DNA of 53,128 nt from Oceanospirillaceae bacterium. GTDB taxonomy: Bacteria > Pseudomonadota > Gammaproteobacteria > Pseudomonadales > Oceanobacteraceae. The stretch covers positions 1 through 53,128 of the forward strand of contig PBNY01000036.1 of the NCBI GenBank assembly GCA_002723385.1, in the 5' to 3' direction. The translations under genes were made by a program, and so were the position numbers. The notes under the pieces were generated by a model. The model searched no databases and was not told the DNA's origin. It saw only the letters and a list, made by a program, of their open reading frames with translations. Shown here one piece after another: positions 10,165-22,770 of the stretch. The first letter of the stretch is position 1, and every line of letters begins with the position of its first letter.

Positions 10165-10914
10165 ATGAGAACCCTGTTTTTTGTCACAGCAATACTAGTA
10201 TCCGGATGTATATCCAACACCAGTGATCTGGATGTTGAGCCATCTTTCAATAAAGCCATCGCCCTGAATGGGTTTTGGGATGGTCAGTTTAACCAGAGCG
10301 GTGAGGTGCGGATGCTCTTCTATGAAGGGGAGATCTACGGTACAGACGGCAGTTCAGGTTATCGTGGCACCGTGTCATACGATGAATCGACAGAAGAAGT
10401 CACCATGAGCATGCGTTTATTGGGCATTACGACCAGTGAAGAAAGTGGTGATTTTATTGTTGCCGGAGGCGATTCAACATTACGTTCATTCAGTGGTGTG
10501 TTGGTCACCCAGCCCTCTGATATGAATACGATTGCCGGTAATTATACCCAGGCTTCGGAAGGTGGCAGCTTGACGCTGGATACCGATGGTACCTGGCAAA
10601 ATGGCTCCGCATTATGGCAATTGATTGGCACCTGGCAGATGGGTGATTATAAGGTTGTAATCGGACAATCCGGTGATCACGATGTATTCGTTGGATCTGG
10701 TCCTTCCGGTTGCACTTTTAAGGGCGATATCTATCTTCTGAACGACAAGTATCCACTGTTTGAAGTGAATATGTACGAACGATCCAGTTGTTCAGGCTTT
10801 AATCTGACTGCGGGTCAGTCTACACGTGGATTTACCGCAGTGACTGGCACCGATGAAATCGAAATGTATCTGACGCTGAACGGTGAACTCATCATCATGC
10901 GTTTCGCCAAGTAA
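10165..10914 (+). CDS. Hypothetical lipoprotein
   Basis: A 249-residue protein of unrecognised family. The ATG at 10165 is chosen over one at 10078 because it follows AAGGTGAG and starts a clean lipoprotein signal (MRTLFFVTAILVSGC, lipid-accepting Cys15). The mature part is rich in Gly, Ser, Thr and aromatic residues with alternating hydrophobic patterns, which suggests a beta-rich fold with about two repeated units of 80-100 residues (each with GTW or YTQ-type turns). It sits alone between the TetR gene and a long non-coding stretch. No function can be assigned. Confidence 0.8.
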   Translation: MRTLFFVTAILVSGCISNTSDLDVEPSFNKAIALNGFWDGQFNQSGEVRMLFYEGEIYGTDGSSGYRGTVSYDESTEEVTMSMRLLGITTSEESGDFIVAGGDSTLRSFSGVLVTQPSDMNTIAGNYTQASEGGSLTLDTDGTWQNGSALWQLIGTWQMGDYKVVIGQSGDHDVFVGSGPSGCTFKGDIYLLNDKYPLFEVNMYERSSCSGFNLTAGQSTRGFTAVTGTDEIEMYLTLNGELIIMRFAK

Positions 10915-11551
10915 GGCACTACAAGCGGCAGCTGTATGAACTATGGTTGTCGCTTGTCCGAATATCTTCAATCAGGCGTTCTGTCTGAAACCATGTTCTG
11001 AAGTCTCCTTCCTTCCCGATCCAAATATCAACCTCGTCACTCTGCTCTCATTTCCCTAGCGGACTATGAAACCATTTTCTACTCGGTCGTCTGTGTATTC
11101 CTCACTCTTGAACCCCGCTGCATTGTAAAAAAACGGAATTGGTCTCAATCGTTGTGACTTAAGTTATCTACAATAATTTCTGTGGATAAAACTGTGTCAA
11201 ACATTTTGGCGTATGAATTAACAGCTCCTGAATTAGATGTGGATAGTTCTAAAAAAGAAGCGATCATTGAAATTATTGCTGGTTTATGCACAGATAGGTA
11301 GTTTATAACATCATGAAATACTTCAATTTTTCAGGTTATTACCGGCCTGTGAGAAACTTTATTAACAGGCAGATTGTTTCACTCCATGCTATGGAAAACA
11401 AATCCGGTCAATACTTGAACATTTTGACGCCCAATGAATTCTTTCCACAGGTTATGCTATAGTTTCACGCTTTTTTAAGCCATGTATCGTCGCCTCTGTT
11501 TTGGTTCAGGCGAGCGGACTTGTTGGATTCAGTGATGGGTAGAGGTTGCTT
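10915..11551. other. Long non-coding stretch before mnmG with a second DnaA-box cluster
   Basis: No convincing gene in 637 nt. From about 11110 it is A+T-rich. It contains one perfect DnaA box on the minus strand (TTATCCACA complement, 11181-11189) and near matches TTATCTACA (11164-11172), CTATCCACA on the minus strand (11238-11246) and TTATGCACA (11284-11292). A GCCTGT / ACAGGC stem (11345-11350 with 11365-11370) follows. In enterics and vibrios oriC lies upstream of mnmG (gidA), so this may be an origin relic, a DnaA titration site or a DnaA-controlled mnmG promoter. Confidence 0.5.
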
Positions 11552-13438
11552 GTGGATTATCCGGTTCGATATGACGTAATTGTGGTCGGAGGCGGTCATG
11601 CGGGGACAGAAGCCGCGTTGGCGGCGGCGCGCAGCGGCTCAAAAACACTGCTTTTGACGCATAACACCGACACCGTGGGTGTGATGTCCTGCAATCCCGC
11701 CATTGGTGGAATCGGAAAGAGCCATCTCGTGAAGGAAATTGATGCCCTGGGTGGAGCGATGGCGTTGGCAACAGACCACGCTGGCATCCAATTTCGAACC
11801 CTGAACAGCAGGAAAGGCCCTGCGGTTCGGGCAACACGAGCCCAGGCAGATCGTCAGCTATATCGAGCTGCTATACGAACCATTGTGGAAAATCAGCCGC
11901 GCCTGGATATCTTTCAGGCTTCCTGCGACGATTTACTGGTGGATGGCGACGGTGTCGGCAGCACCGTTACCGGTGTGATGACCAATTCTGGAATGCGCAT
12001 ACATGCCGGAGCCGTGGTCTTGACGGCCGGTACCTTCCTTGGAGGGGTTATCCACATAGGCATGGAAAACCACAGTGGAGGGCGTGCGGGGGACCCGCCT
12101 TCTATCGCCCTTGCACGTCGTCTGCGCGACATGCCATTTACTGTCGGACGTTTGAAAACCGGGACACCGGCGCGAATCGATCGCCGCAGTGTCGACTTCT
12201 CGGTAATGCAGGAACAGCCAGGCGATACTCCGCTGCCGGTGATGTCGTTTATGGGTTCCGTGGATGATCATCCGGAGCAGGTATGTTGCTACATCACCCA
12301 TACCAATGAACGTACCCACGAGGTGATTCGCAACAATCTGGATCGATCGCCCATGTACGCCGGTGTAATTGAAGGCACTGGACCACGCTATTGCCCGTCC
12401 ATTGAGGACAAGGTGATGCGTTTTGCTGATCGAACCGGGCATCAGGTGTTTGTGGAACCGGAAGGGCTGAATAGTAATGAACTGTATCCCAACGGCATTT
12501 CGACCAGTTTGCCTTTCGACGTGCAGCTTGATCTGATTCATAGCATTCCGGGATTCGAGCAGGCCCACATTACGCGTCCCGGCTATGCGATTGAATATGA
12601 TTTCTTTAATCCACAGCAGCTGCGGCACAGTCTTGAAACGCGGTTTGTTAACAATCTGTACTTTGCGGGACAAATCAACGGCACAACGGGCTACGAAGAA
12701 GCCGGTGCTCAGGGATTGGTGGCGGGACTGAATGCTTCCCGCCGTGTTCAGGAGCTGGAGCCATGGGTTCCACGCCGAGACCAGTCCTACATCGGTGTAC
12801 TGATTGACGACCTGATTACCATGGGCACGAAAGAACCCTATCGCATGTTCACCAGTCGCGCGGAATATCGTCTGGTGTTGCGAGAAGACAATGCCGATTT
12901 GCGCCTGACGGAAGTTGGCCGGGAAATGGGATTGATCGAAGATGATCGCTGGTCTGCATTTAATGACAAGAAAGAGGCTATTGAGCAGGAAAATCAGCGT
13001 CTCAGAACCACCTGGATCCAACCGGCGACAGCAGAAGCGGCGGCACTGGAAGCATTCGGAGAGTCAGCCATTACCAGGGAGTATTGTCTTCACGACTTGT
13101 TGAAACGCCCAGGTCTGGATTATCAACGCGTGGCCAGTCTCAAGGGTGAGTCCGCCGTTGATGAGCGTGTTGCGGAACAGGTCGAAATTCAGGCCAAATA
13201 CGACGGCTATATCAGTCGTCAACTGGACGAAATTGAACAGTTACGGCGTTACGAAAATACCGCGTTACCCGACCATATGGACTATGCAGTTATTGGCGGG
13301 CTATCGAACGAAGTCAAACAAAAGCTGGATGACGTCCGTCCTGCCACTCTGGGTGTCGCGTCACGCATTTCCGGAGTTACCCCGGCCGCTATCAGCCAGA
13401 TTCTGGTGCATTTGAAGAAAAATCGGATGATTGCCTGA
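11552..13438 (+). CDS. mnmG: tRNA uridine-5-carboxymethylaminomethyl modification enzyme MnmG
   Basis: MnmG (GidA) is the FAD-dependent partner of MnmE in wobble-uridine modification. The 628 residues match the family. The dinucleotide-binding motif GGGHAG is at 13-18, followed by the conserved [16 protein letters not shown] region. The GTG start at 11552 is preferred over a TTG at 11546 because it gives [18 protein letters not shown], matching relatives, and has AGAGG six nt upstream. rsmG follows about 100 nt downstream, the usual pair. Confidence 0.97.
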   Translation: MDYPVRYDVIVVGGGHAGTEAALAAARSGSKTLLLTHNTDTVGVMSCNPAIGGIGKSHLVKEIDALGGAMALATDHAGIQFRTLNSRKGPAVRATRAQADRQLYRAAIRTIVENQPRLDIFQASCDDLLVDGDGVGSTVTGVMTNSGMRIHAGAVVLTAGTFLGGVIHIGMENHSGGRAGDPPSIALARRLRDMPFTVGRLKTGTPARIDRRSVDFSVMQEQPGDTPLPVMSFMGSVDDHPEQVCCYITHTNERTHEVIRNNLDRSPMYAGVIEGTGPRYCPSIEDKVMRFADRTGHQVFVEPEGLNSNELYPNGISTSLPFDVQLDLIHSIPGFEQAHITRPGYAIEYDFFNPQQLRHSLETRFVNNLYFAGQINGTTGYEEAGAQGLVAGLNASRRVQELEPWVPRRDQSYIGVLIDDLITMGTKEPYRMFTSRAEYRLVLREDNADLRLTEVGREMGLIEDDRWSAFNDKKEAIEQENQRLRTTWIQPATAEAAALEAFGESAITREYCLHDLLKRPGLDYQRVASLKGESAVDERVAEQVEIQAKYDGYISRQLDEIEQLRRYENTALPDHMDYAVIGGLSNEVKQKLDDVRPATLGVASRISGVTPAAISQILVHLKKNRMIA

Positions 13439-13540
13439 TATATCGCCATAACGCATAACCCGTATTAAATTGGTTGCGCTGTTTTGCAGGAGGCTGTGAT
13501 ACCATCCGCCTCTTTTCCGGATTTTGAGGGTGAAACCGGC

Positions 13541-14203
13541 ATGCGTCAGCCGATGAATCAAGGTAACGCCGCCAATCCACAATTGGAGCAGGCACTTGAA
13601 GATGGGGCGGTTCAGCTCGGCGTTGAGTTGGATGAGCAGCGGCTTCATCGATTAATGGAATATTTGTTCCTGCTGAACAAATGGAACAAGGCGTACAACC
13701 TGACTTCCATTCGTCAGATGGATGCCATGGTGCCTTTGCATCTTCTGGACAGCCTGGTGGTTCATCCGCGTGTTCAGGGGGTCTCAAGACTGATCGATGT
13801 GGGCACTGGTCCCGGGTTACCGGGAATGGTGCTGGCGATTATGAATCCGGATTTACCGATTACCTTGCTGGACAGCAACGGCAAAAAAACACGTTTTCTT
13901 TTTCAGGCTTGCACAGCTTTGAAACTCGACAATGTCACCATAGTGAACGATCGGGTTGAAGCGTACCAGCCAGAAGAACTATTCGATATGATTGTCAGCC
14001 GTGCATTTGCGTCCCTTCAGGATATGACACATTGGTGCAAGCACTTGCTGGCTAACGAAGGGTGTTTTTTGGCAATGAAAGGGCAATTCCCTGAAGCCGA
14101 ACTGGCAGCGATACAGGATGATTATCGACTCGATCTAGCGGAAGCCGTATCAATCCCCGGTGTCGATGGCGAACGTCATTTACTCAAGATCTCTCCGGTG
14201 TGA
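13541..14203 (+). CDS. rsmG: 16S rRNA (guanine527-N7)-methyltransferase RsmG
   Basis: RsmG (GidB) methylates G527 of 16S rRNA using S-adenosylmethionine. The ATG at 13541 gives 220 residues, close to family length; a TTG at 13484 would add 19 unusual residues. The protein has the motif-I SAM loop (VGTGPGLPG) and the NKAYNLTS region typical of the family. It sits between mnmG and parA, the conserved gammaproteobacterial order. Confidence 0.94.
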   Translation: MRQPMNQGNAANPQLEQALEDGAVQLGVELDEQRLHRLMEYLFLLNKWNKAYNLTSIRQMDAMVPLHLLDSLVVHPRVQGVSRLIDVGTGPGLPGMVLAIMNPDLPITLLDSNGKKTRFLFQACTALKLDNVTIVNDRVEAYQPEELFDMIVSRAFASLQDMTHWCKHLLANEGCFLAMKGQFPEAELAAIQDDYRLDLAEAVSIPGVDGERHLLKISPV

Positions 14204-14269
14204 TGTCGGGTGACTCCTGACCGCATAAGGCTTTACAAACATTAGGCAAACTATTTTCTGGATCGCGTT

Positions 14270-15040
14270 GTGACTATGATTCTGGCTGTCACCAATCAGA
14301 AGGGTGGCGTTGGCAAAACGACTACTGCGGTGAATCTGGCCGCATCTCTGGCGGCGACTCAGCGACGTGTGTTGTTGCTGGATCTGGATCCCCAGGGCAA
14401 CGCCACCATGGGCAGTGGCATCGACAAGTATTCGTTGACCCTTTCGTTGTATGAAGTATTGACTCGTCGTTGTGACGTTCAGCAAGCCATCGTCTATTCC
14501 GAGGCTGCGGGATATCACGTTCTTCCCGCAAATGGCGATCTGACCGCTGCCGAAGTCGAACTGATCAATGTTATCGGACGGGAGCAACGCCTGGCTCGGG
14601 CGCTGGATTCGGTCAGGCATCAGTACGATGTGATATTGATCGATTGTCCCCCTTCTCTCAGCATGCTGACGGTTAATGCACTGGTTGCATCGGAAGGTGT
14701 GCTGATCCCGGTTCAGTGTGAGTACTTTGCTCTCGAGGGATTGAGCGCTCTGCTGGAAACGGTCGAATCCATCCGGGATGCCTACAACCCTAACCTTCGG
14801 GTTGAGGGAATTCTTCGGACGATGTATGACGCAAGGAACAGCCTAACGGTCGATGTCTCCGCACAATTGGTGAGCCACTTCGGGGAGCGAGTCTATGACA
14901 CGGTGATACCGCGCAACGTCCGTCTTGCTGAAGCCCCTAGCCATGGACTCCCGGTGCTCTACTACGACAAGGCATCTAAAGGTGCATTGGCATATTTGTC
15001 GTTAGCGGGCGAAGTTAATCGCCGCCAGCCGGTGATGTGA
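14270..15040 (+). CDS. parA: Chromosome partitioning ATPase ParA (Soj)
   Basis: ParA is a deviant-Walker ATPase that forms DNA-bound gradients and moves ParB-parS complexes. The 256 residues begin with the motif KGGVGKTTT (11-19) and include the DCPPSLSMLT and PVQCEYFALEG segments of chromosomal Soj proteins. A GTG (14270) and an ATG (14276) are both possible starts, and neither has a strong ribosome binding site. parB follows 19 nt downstream. Confidence 0.95.
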   Translation: MTMILAVTNQKGGVGKTTTAVNLAASLAATQRRVLLLDLDPQGNATMGSGIDKYSLTLSLYEVLTRRCDVQQAIVYSEAAGYHVLPANGDLTAAEVELINVIGREQRLARALDSVRHQYDVILIDCPPSLSMLTVNALVASEGVLIPVQCEYFALEGLSALLETVESIRDAYNPNLRVEGILRTMYDARNSLTVDVSAQLVSHFGERVYDTVIPRNVRLAEAPSHGLPVLYYDKASKGALAYLSLAGEVNRRQPVM

Positions 15041-15059
15041 ATTGATTCAGGCAATATAG

Positions 15060-15971
15060 ATGACAAGAAAGAAAAGAGGACTCGGGCGCGGACTGGATGC
15101 GCTGTTGGCTGCTTCTCAAACCGCACCTCAGGAAGTCCCTGAATCGGCGTCTGATTCGGCACCATCCCCTGTAACCGCAGGCGATGGCGAGCTGATGCAG
15201 CTGGCGCTGGAGCAGTTACAACCCGGGCAGTATCAACCGCGTCGCGACATCCAGACAGAGGCGTTGGAAGAGCTGGCAGACTCAATCAAGTCCCAGGGCT
15301 TGATGCAACCGGTTGTAGTACGCCCGTTGGCCGGGCAGGATGGGCGATACGAAATCATTGCGGGTGAACGCCGCTGGCGAGCCAGCCAGATGGCTGGTTT
15401 AACCCGAATACCGGCCTTGATTCGGGATGTGCCGGATGAAGCGGCCATTGCCATGGCCTTGATCGAGAATATCCAGCGAGAAAATCTCAATCCGATGGAA
15501 GAGGCGATGGCATTGCATCGCTTGCAGCAGGAATTCGAGCTAACTCAGCAGGAAGTTGCAGAAGCGGTAGGAAAAAACAGGACAACCGTAGCGAATTTCC
15601 TCCGCCTGATTAACCTCAATACCGATGTGAAACGGTTGCTGGAAAACGGTGATCTGGAAATGGGCCATGCCCGAGCGCTATTGGGATTGAACGGTGAACC
15701 GCAATCTGAAGCCGCAGCTCAGGTTATCGCAGATGGTTTGACCGTACGCCAGACAGAGGCTCTGGTGCGGCACCTGAATATGCCCCGCAAGGAGCCAAAC
15801 ACCGACGCTCCGGCTAAAGCAGACCCTGACATCATGCGGCTTGAACGGATACTGGGAGATCGGCTGGGGGCACGAGTCAGCATTCAGCACAATGTCAAAG
15901 GCAAGGGCAAGCTGGTGATTAACTACACCAACCTTGAAGAGCTGGATGGCATTCTTGATCACATCAAATAG
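15060..15971 (+). CDS. parB: Chromosome partitioning protein ParB (Spo0J)
   Basis: ParB is the parS-binding CTP-dependent clamp that marks the origin. The 303 residues show the KKRGLGRGLDALL N-terminus that contacts ParA, the ParB/sulfiredoxin-like domain with the GERRWRA motif, a central helix-turn-helix region (about 155-190) and a C-terminal dimerisation domain. Its likely target is the perfect parS at 1164-1179. It closes the mnmG-rsmG-parA-parB cluster, and the atp operon promoter lies 136 nt after its stop codon. Confidence 0.96.
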   Translation: MTRKKRGLGRGLDALLAASQTAPQEVPESASDSAPSPVTAGDGELMQLALEQLQPGQYQPRRDIQTEALEELADSIKSQGLMQPVVVRPLAGQDGRYEIIAGERRWRASQMAGLTRIPALIRDVPDEAAIAMALIENIQRENLNPMEEAMALHRLQQEFELTQQEVAEAVGKNRTTVANFLRLINLNTDVKRLLENGDLEMGHARALLGLNGEPQSEAAAQVIADGLTVRQTEALVRHLNMPRKEPNTDAPAKADPDIMRLERILGDRLGARVSIQHNVKGKGKLVINYTNLEELDGILDHIK

Positions 15972-16106
15972 ATGAAAATACGCAGTACTCCGTATTGACC
16001 AGGGAAGGGAATTTTCCCCTCCTTGCAGCTTCAGCACAGCATACCCACCCAGATCAAGTCCCAAAGCACTACGACCAATTAATCAGCCTTTCGCATTTGA
16101 ATGTGG

Positions 16107-16135
16107 TTGAAGCCCCCAAGGGGAGTTCATATAAT
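16107..16135 (+). promoter_or_regulatory. Probable atp operon promoter
   Basis: TTGAAG (16107-16112) and a perfect TATAAT (16130-16135) are separated by 17 nt. They lie 57 nt before the atpI start and point into the ATP synthase operon. This is the best sigma70 match noticed in the window and fits a strongly expressed operon. Confidence 0.75.
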
Positions 16136-16191
16136 CACGGCGTTTTTCGAGCCGGACTGTCCGGAAATCAGTGTTTTTACAGAGGTTCAGG

Positions 16192-16560
16192 TTGTCGACC
16201 GTTCCCCGCCCGCCCGTGTATCGGATTGTTTTACTCCAGGTGGGCATAGCACTGGTTGCTGGTTTAATCAGTTTGTTGCATAGCGATGTAGCCGCCAAAT
16301 CGGCTGTTCTGGGAGGCCTCTCATGTGCCATACCGAACGCCTATTTCATTTGGAAGGCATTCCGTTATAGCGGCGCTCGATCGACTGAACGGGTGGTTCA
16401 GTCGTTTTACCAGGGAGAAACCTGGAAGTTTTTGCTCACGTCGCTGTGTTTTATCGCCATCTTCCGGCACGTTGAGTCACTGAATGTACTGGCACTGTTT
16501 GCAGGATTTATAGCAGTGCAGCTGAGCCACGTGGCATCAGCAAAAGTCGCAAATTTATAA
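16192..16560 (+). CDS. atpI: ATP synthase protein I
   Basis: AtpI is a small membrane protein at the head of atp operons, thought to help assemble the c-ring. The protein has about four hydrophobic segments and the position expected for AtpI. The TTG at 16192 is favoured because AGAGG lies six nt before it and the product then starts MSTVPRPPVYR (122 residues); a GTG at 16171 would add seven residues. atpB follows 21 nt downstream. The family is poorly conserved, so identification rests mainly on context and membrane pattern. Confidence 0.85.
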   Translation: MSTVPRPPVYRIVLLQVGIALVAGLISLLHSDVAAKSAVLGGLSCAIPNAYFIWKAFRYSGARSTERVVQSFYQGETWKFLLTSLCFIAIFRHVESLNVLALFAGFIAVQLSHVASAKVANL

Positions 16561-16578
16561 ACTATGGATTGAGAGTAA

Positions 16579-17779
<1,201 letters not shown>

Positions 17780-17831
17780 GGGTTCCTTTTTTTAACGAAC
17801 TTCCTTAACCAACGAACATGAGGGCTCTGGC

Positions 17832-18302
17832 GTGAACATTAACGCGACACTTATCGGCCAGATCATCACATTCGCGATTTTCGTGTGGTTCTGCATGAAA
17901 TTCGTATGGCCTCACCTGTTGAGCGCCATGCAAGAGCGTGAAAAGAAAATTGCCGATGGTCTGGACGCAGCAAACCGCGCAGAGCGTGATTTGGAACTGG
18001 CTCATGAAAAAGCCGCTTCCCAGTTGCGTGAAAGTAAGGAAAAAGCTGCCGAAATCATCGAACAGGCTAACAAACGTGCCAATCAAATCATCGACGAAGC
18101 CAAAGAATCGGCTCGCGCTGAGGGCGAACGTTTGGTAGCCGCTGCTCAAGCAGAAGTTGAGCAAGAGGTTAACCGCGCAAAAGAAGAGCTGCGCAAGCAG
18201 GTATCCGAGTTGGCCGTTACCGGTGCAACCAAGATCCTGGGCAAGTCAGTCGATGCATCAGCACATGCTGATATGTTGAACAAACTGACTCAAGAGCTCT
18301 AA
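17832..18302 (+). CDS. atpF: ATP synthase F0 subunit b
   Basis: Subunit b forms the peripheral stalk. The 156 residues comprise one N-terminal transmembrane helix (about 5-25) and a long charged coiled coil rich in Glu, Lys and Ala. It starts with GTG at 17832 ([10 protein letters not shown]), the family-typical N-terminus, with AGGG upstream. It lies between atpE and atpH in the standard order. Confidence 0.96.
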   Translation: MNINATLIGQIITFAIFVWFCMKFVWPHLLSAMQEREKKIADGLDAANRAERDLELAHEKAASQLRESKEKAAEIIEQANKRANQIIDEAKESARAEGERLVAAAQAEVEQEVNRAKEELRKQVSELAVTGATKILGKSVDASAHADMLNKLTQEL

Positions 18303-18313
18303 GCGAGGTTGCC

Positions 18314-18850
18314 ATGGCTGAATTAACCACTCTCGCTCGGCCCTACGCCAAAGCGGTGTTTGCTGAAGCACAAGAGAAGAATGCCCTCGATGCCTGGTCT
18401 GGCGACCTGGCACTGTTGGCGGCTTATGCCGCCAACGACGAGATGGCCAGTCTTCTGGTTCATCCTTCTCTGACTGCCGATCAGCAAGCAGAAGCACTGA
18501 AAGACGTATGTGGCGACAAGCTGACTGACACAGCCAAAAACCTGGTGGCCGTTCTGGCAGAAAACAAGCGTCTGACCTTGTTACCCGAGATTGCCGTTCT
18601 TTTTGAAGAACTCAAATCTCAATTGGAAAACACCGTTGAAGTGGATGTTACCACTGCATTCCGGTTGACCAAGGAACAAAGCGAAGCGCTCAAGAAAGCG
18701 TTGACTGCCAAACTGAACTGCGAAGTCCGGATATCCAGCAAGGTCGATAAGTCTCTTATCGGCGGTGCCATTATCCGTGCAGGCGACTTGGTTATTGACG
18801 GCTCACTCACAGGCAAGCTGTCAAAGTTGGCCGAAGCGATGAAATCCTAG
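18314..18850 (+). CDS. atpH: ATP synthase F1 subunit delta
   Basis: Delta links the F1 head to the b stalk. The 178 residues match family length, starting MAELTTLARPYAKAVFAEA and containing the C-terminal VDKSLIGGAIIRAGD..DGSLTGKL signature. It lies 11 nt after atpF and 15 nt before atpA in the conserved order. Confidence 0.96.
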   Translation: MAELTTLARPYAKAVFAEAQEKNALDAWSGDLALLAAYAANDEMASLLVHPSLTADQQAEALKDVCGDKLTDTAKNLVAVLAENKRLTLLPEIAVLFEELKSQLENTVEVDVTTAFRLTKEQSEALKKALTAKLNCEVRISSKVDKSLIGGAIIRAGDLVIDGSLTGKLSKLAEAMKS

Positions 18851-18865
18851 TTTGAGGGACGATGC

Positions 18866-20404
18866 ATGCAGCAACTGAATCCATCCGAGATCAGTGAAGT
18901 CATCAAAAAACGCATCGAAAATCTCGATGTGACTTCACAAGCCCAGAACGAGGGCACCGTTGTATCCGTATCCGACGGTATCGTTCGTATCCACGGTCTT
19001 GCCGACGCCATGTACGGTGAGATGATTGAATTTGAAGGCGGTGTATACGGCTTGGCGATGAACCTGGAACGCGACTCTGTAGGCGCGGTTGTTCTGGGTG
19101 AATACAAAGGTTTGGCTGAAGGCCAGACTGCCAAGTGTACTGGCCGTATTCTGGAAGTACCGGTAGGCGAAGCCCTGCTGGGTCGTGTAGTCGACACTTT
19201 GGGTACCCCTGTTGACGGTAAAGGTCCAATTGAAGCGCAAGCTAGTGCACCTGTTGAGCGCGTTGCTCCTGGTGTAATTGCACGTCAAGGCGTAGACCAG
19301 CCAATGCAGACCGGTTACAAGGCTGTTGATTCCATGGTACCAATCGGTCGTGGTCAGCGTGAGTTGATCATTGGTGACCGTCAGACTGGTAAGACTGCTC
19401 TTGCCGTTGACGCCATCATCAACCAGAAAGGTTCTGGCGTTAAGTGTATCTACGTTGCCGTAGGTCAGAAGCAGTCTTCTATTGCGAACGTTGTTCGCAA
19501 GCTGGAAGAACACGACGCTATGGATCACACCATCATCGTTGCCGCTGGTGCAGCCGATCCTGCAGCAATGCAGTTCCTGGCTCCATACGCTGGTTGTGCG
19601 ATGGGTGAGTACTTCCTGGATCGCGGCGAAGACGCTTTGATCATCTTTGATGATTTGACCAAGCAAGCCTGGGCATACCGTCAGATTTCCCTGTTGCTGA
19701 AACGTCCTCCAGGTCGTGAAGCATACCCAGGTGACGTTTTCTACCTGCACTCCCGTCTGCTGGAGCGCGCATGTCGCGTAAACGCTGACTACGTGAAGAG
19801 CGTAAGCGGTGTTGAAGGTCAGACCGGTTCCCTGACAGCTCTGCCTATCATTGAGACACAGGGTGGTGACGTATCTGCGTTCGTACCAACCAACGTGATC
19901 TCCATTACTGATGGTCAGATCTTCCTGGAAACCAACCTGTTCAACTCTGGTATCCGTCCTGCGATGAACGCCGGTATTTCGGTTTCTCGTGTAGGTGGTG
20001 CAGCCCAGACCAAGATCATCAAGAAGCTTGGCGGTGGTATCCGTCTGGCACTGGCTCAGTACCGTGAACTGGCGGCATTCGCACAGTTTGCTTCTGACCT
20101 GGATGACGCAACCCGTAAGCAGTTGGAACACGGTAAAGCTGTAACCGAGCTGATGAAGCAAGGCCAGTATGCCCCAATGTCTACTGCTGAAATGGGCTTG
20201 GTGATCTACGCTGCCAACGAAGGCTACCTTGAAGACGTTGAAGTGAACAAGATTGGTGCGTTTGAAGCCGCCTTGTTGAGCTATGCCAACAGCCAGTTCG
20301 CTGAGCTGATGGGCAAGATCAATGAGACTGGTGGTTACAACGACGAAATCGCCTCTGGCCTGAAAGAGTGCATTGAATCCTTCAAGAGCTCTCAGACCTG
20401 GTAA
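18866..20404 (+). CDS. atpA: ATP synthase F1 subunit alpha
   Basis: Alpha is the non-catalytic nucleotide-binding subunit of F1. The 512 residues contain Walker A GDRQTGKT (170-177) and the [17 protein letters not shown] segment carrying the Arg finger that reaches the catalytic site. Codon use is strongly biased, as in highly expressed genes, and this produces a long open frame on the opposite strand that is not a gene. A 10-bp hairpin follows in the atpA-atpG spacer. Confidence 0.98.
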   Translation: MQQLNPSEISEVIKKRIENLDVTSQAQNEGTVVSVSDGIVRIHGLADAMYGEMIEFEGGVYGLAMNLERDSVGAVVLGEYKGLAEGQTAKCTGRILEVPVGEALLGRVVDTLGTPVDGKGPIEAQASAPVERVAPGVIARQGVDQPMQTGYKAVDSMVPIGRGQRELIIGDRQTGKTALAVDAIINQKGSGVKCIYVAVGQKQSSIANVVRKLEEHDAMDHTIIVAAGAADPAAMQFLAPYAGCAMGEYFLDRGEDALIIFDDLTKQAWAYRQISLLLKRPPGREAYPGDVFYLHSRLLERACRVNADYVKSVSGVEGQTGSLTALPIIETQGGDVSAFVPTNVISITDGQIFLETNLFNSGIRPAMNAGISVSRVGGAAQTKIIKKLGGGIRLALAQYRELAAFAQFASDLDDATRKQLEHGKAVTELMKQGQYAPMSTAEMGLVIYAANEGYLEDVEVNKIGAFEAALLSYANSQFAELMGKINETGGYNDEIASGLKECIESFKSSQTW

Positions 20405-20411
20405 GTTCCGT

Positions 20412-20435
20412 GTCGGCATTCTTCTGAGTGCCGAC
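20412..20435 (+). other. Intercistronic hairpin atpA-atpG
   Basis: A 10-bp stem pairs 20412-20421 (GTCGGCATTC) with 20426-20435 (GAGTGCCGAC) around the tetraloop TTCT, with one G-U wobble. It lies 7 nt after the atpA stop and has no T-run, so it is not a classic terminator. It could protect the upstream mRNA end or guide RNase processing. Confidence 0.6.
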
Positions 20436-20466
20436 TCGATTCACTCAACCAAAGGCAGCTTAAATT

Positions 20467-21327
20467 ATGGCAGTCGGAAAAGAGATTAAAGAGCAGATCT
20501 CGAGCGTTAAGAGTACGCAAAAAATTACTTCTGCAATGGAAAAAGTTGCAGTAAGTAAGATGCGTCGCGCTCAGATGCGCATGCAGCAAAGCCGTCCATA
20601 TGCGGATCGAATCCGTACTGTGATCGGTCACTTGGCCAATGCAACATCTGAATATCGCCATCGTTATCTGCAAGACCGCGACATCAAGCGTGTTGGCTAT
20701 ATCGTGGTTTCTTCCGACCGTGGTCTGTGTGGTGGTCTGAACAACAACTTGTTCAAGCGTCTCGCACAGCAAGCCAGTGAGTGGGAAGGAAAAGGTGTAG
20801 AAACCGATTTCTGCGCCATTGGTTCTAAAGCGAATCTGTTCTTCTCCGGTTTCGGCGGTAACGTTGTGGCTTCCCAGTCTCATTTGGGAGATGCCCCAGA
20901 GTTAACCAGTCTGATTGGAGCAGTAAAAGTAATGCTGGATGCATTTGACGAAGGCAAGATTGATCGTCTGTACATTTTGCATAACCGCTTTGTGAACACC
21001 ATGACTCAACAGCCTGTTGCGGAGCAATTGTTGCCGCTTAAGGCAGAAGAAAGCGATTCCCTGAATCACCATTGGGATTACATCTACGAACCAGACGCCA
21101 AGGAAATCCTGGAAGGTCTGTTGGTACGTTACGTAGAGTCCCAGGTTTATCAAGGTGTGGTTGAAAATAATGCCTGCGAACAAGCAGCGCGTATGTTGGC
21201 GATGAAAAACGCCACCGACAACGCAGGTAATATGATTGATGAGCTGAATCTGTTGTACAACAAAGCTCGTCAGGCAGCCATTACCCAGGAAATCTCGGAA
21301 ATCGTTGGCGGCGCCGCGGCTGTATAA
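20467..21327 (+). CDS. atpG: ATP synthase F1 subunit gamma
   Basis: Gamma is the rotating central shaft. The 286 residues have the N-terminal helix with [26 protein letters not shown] sequence (only key parts quoted), a central alpha/beta domain with the [13 protein letters not shown] motif, and the C-terminal helix with [19 protein letters not shown]. Length and order are standard. Confidence 0.97.
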   Translation: MAVGKEIKEQISSVKSTQKITSAMEKVAVSKMRRAQMRMQQSRPYADRIRTVIGHLANATSEYRHRYLQDRDIKRVGYIVVSSDRGLCGGLNNNLFKRLAQQASEWEGKGVETDFCAIGSKANLFFSGFGGNVVASQSHLGDAPELTSLIGAVKVMLDAFDEGKIDRLYILHNRFVNTMTQQPVAEQLLPLKAEESDSLNHHWDYIYEPDAKEILEGLLVRYVESQVYQGVVENNACEQAARMLAMKNATDNAGNMIDELNLLYNKARQAAITQEISEIVGGAAAV

Positions 21328-21355
21328 GGCCGGGTAACGAAGGTTTAAAGATTAA

Positions 21356-22762
<1,407 letters not shown>

Positions 22763-22770
22763 TTCAGGCT

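Noticed and set aside
11313..11462. 49-codon open frame in the gap before mnmG
   Set aside because: It has an ATG and a stop but no well-placed ribosome binding site and no recognisable sequence. It lies in the A+T-rich, non-coding stretch.
11933..13021. 362-residue open frame on the minus strand
   Set aside because: It is antisense to mnmG, with no recognisable motif and no start signal.
15975..16015. Weak stems after parB (AATACG/CGTATT and a GGGAA/TTCCC pair)
   Set aside because: The stems are short and no T-run follows, so a terminator cannot be supported.
16520..16540. GCCACGTGGC palindrome in atpI
   Set aside because: It shares only the central CCACGTGG with parS. The flanks do not fit.
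18935..20419. 494-residue open frame on the minus strand
   Set aside because: It lies antisense to atpA for its whole length. It arises from the strong codon bias of a highly expressed gene, has no ribosome binding site and resembles no protein.
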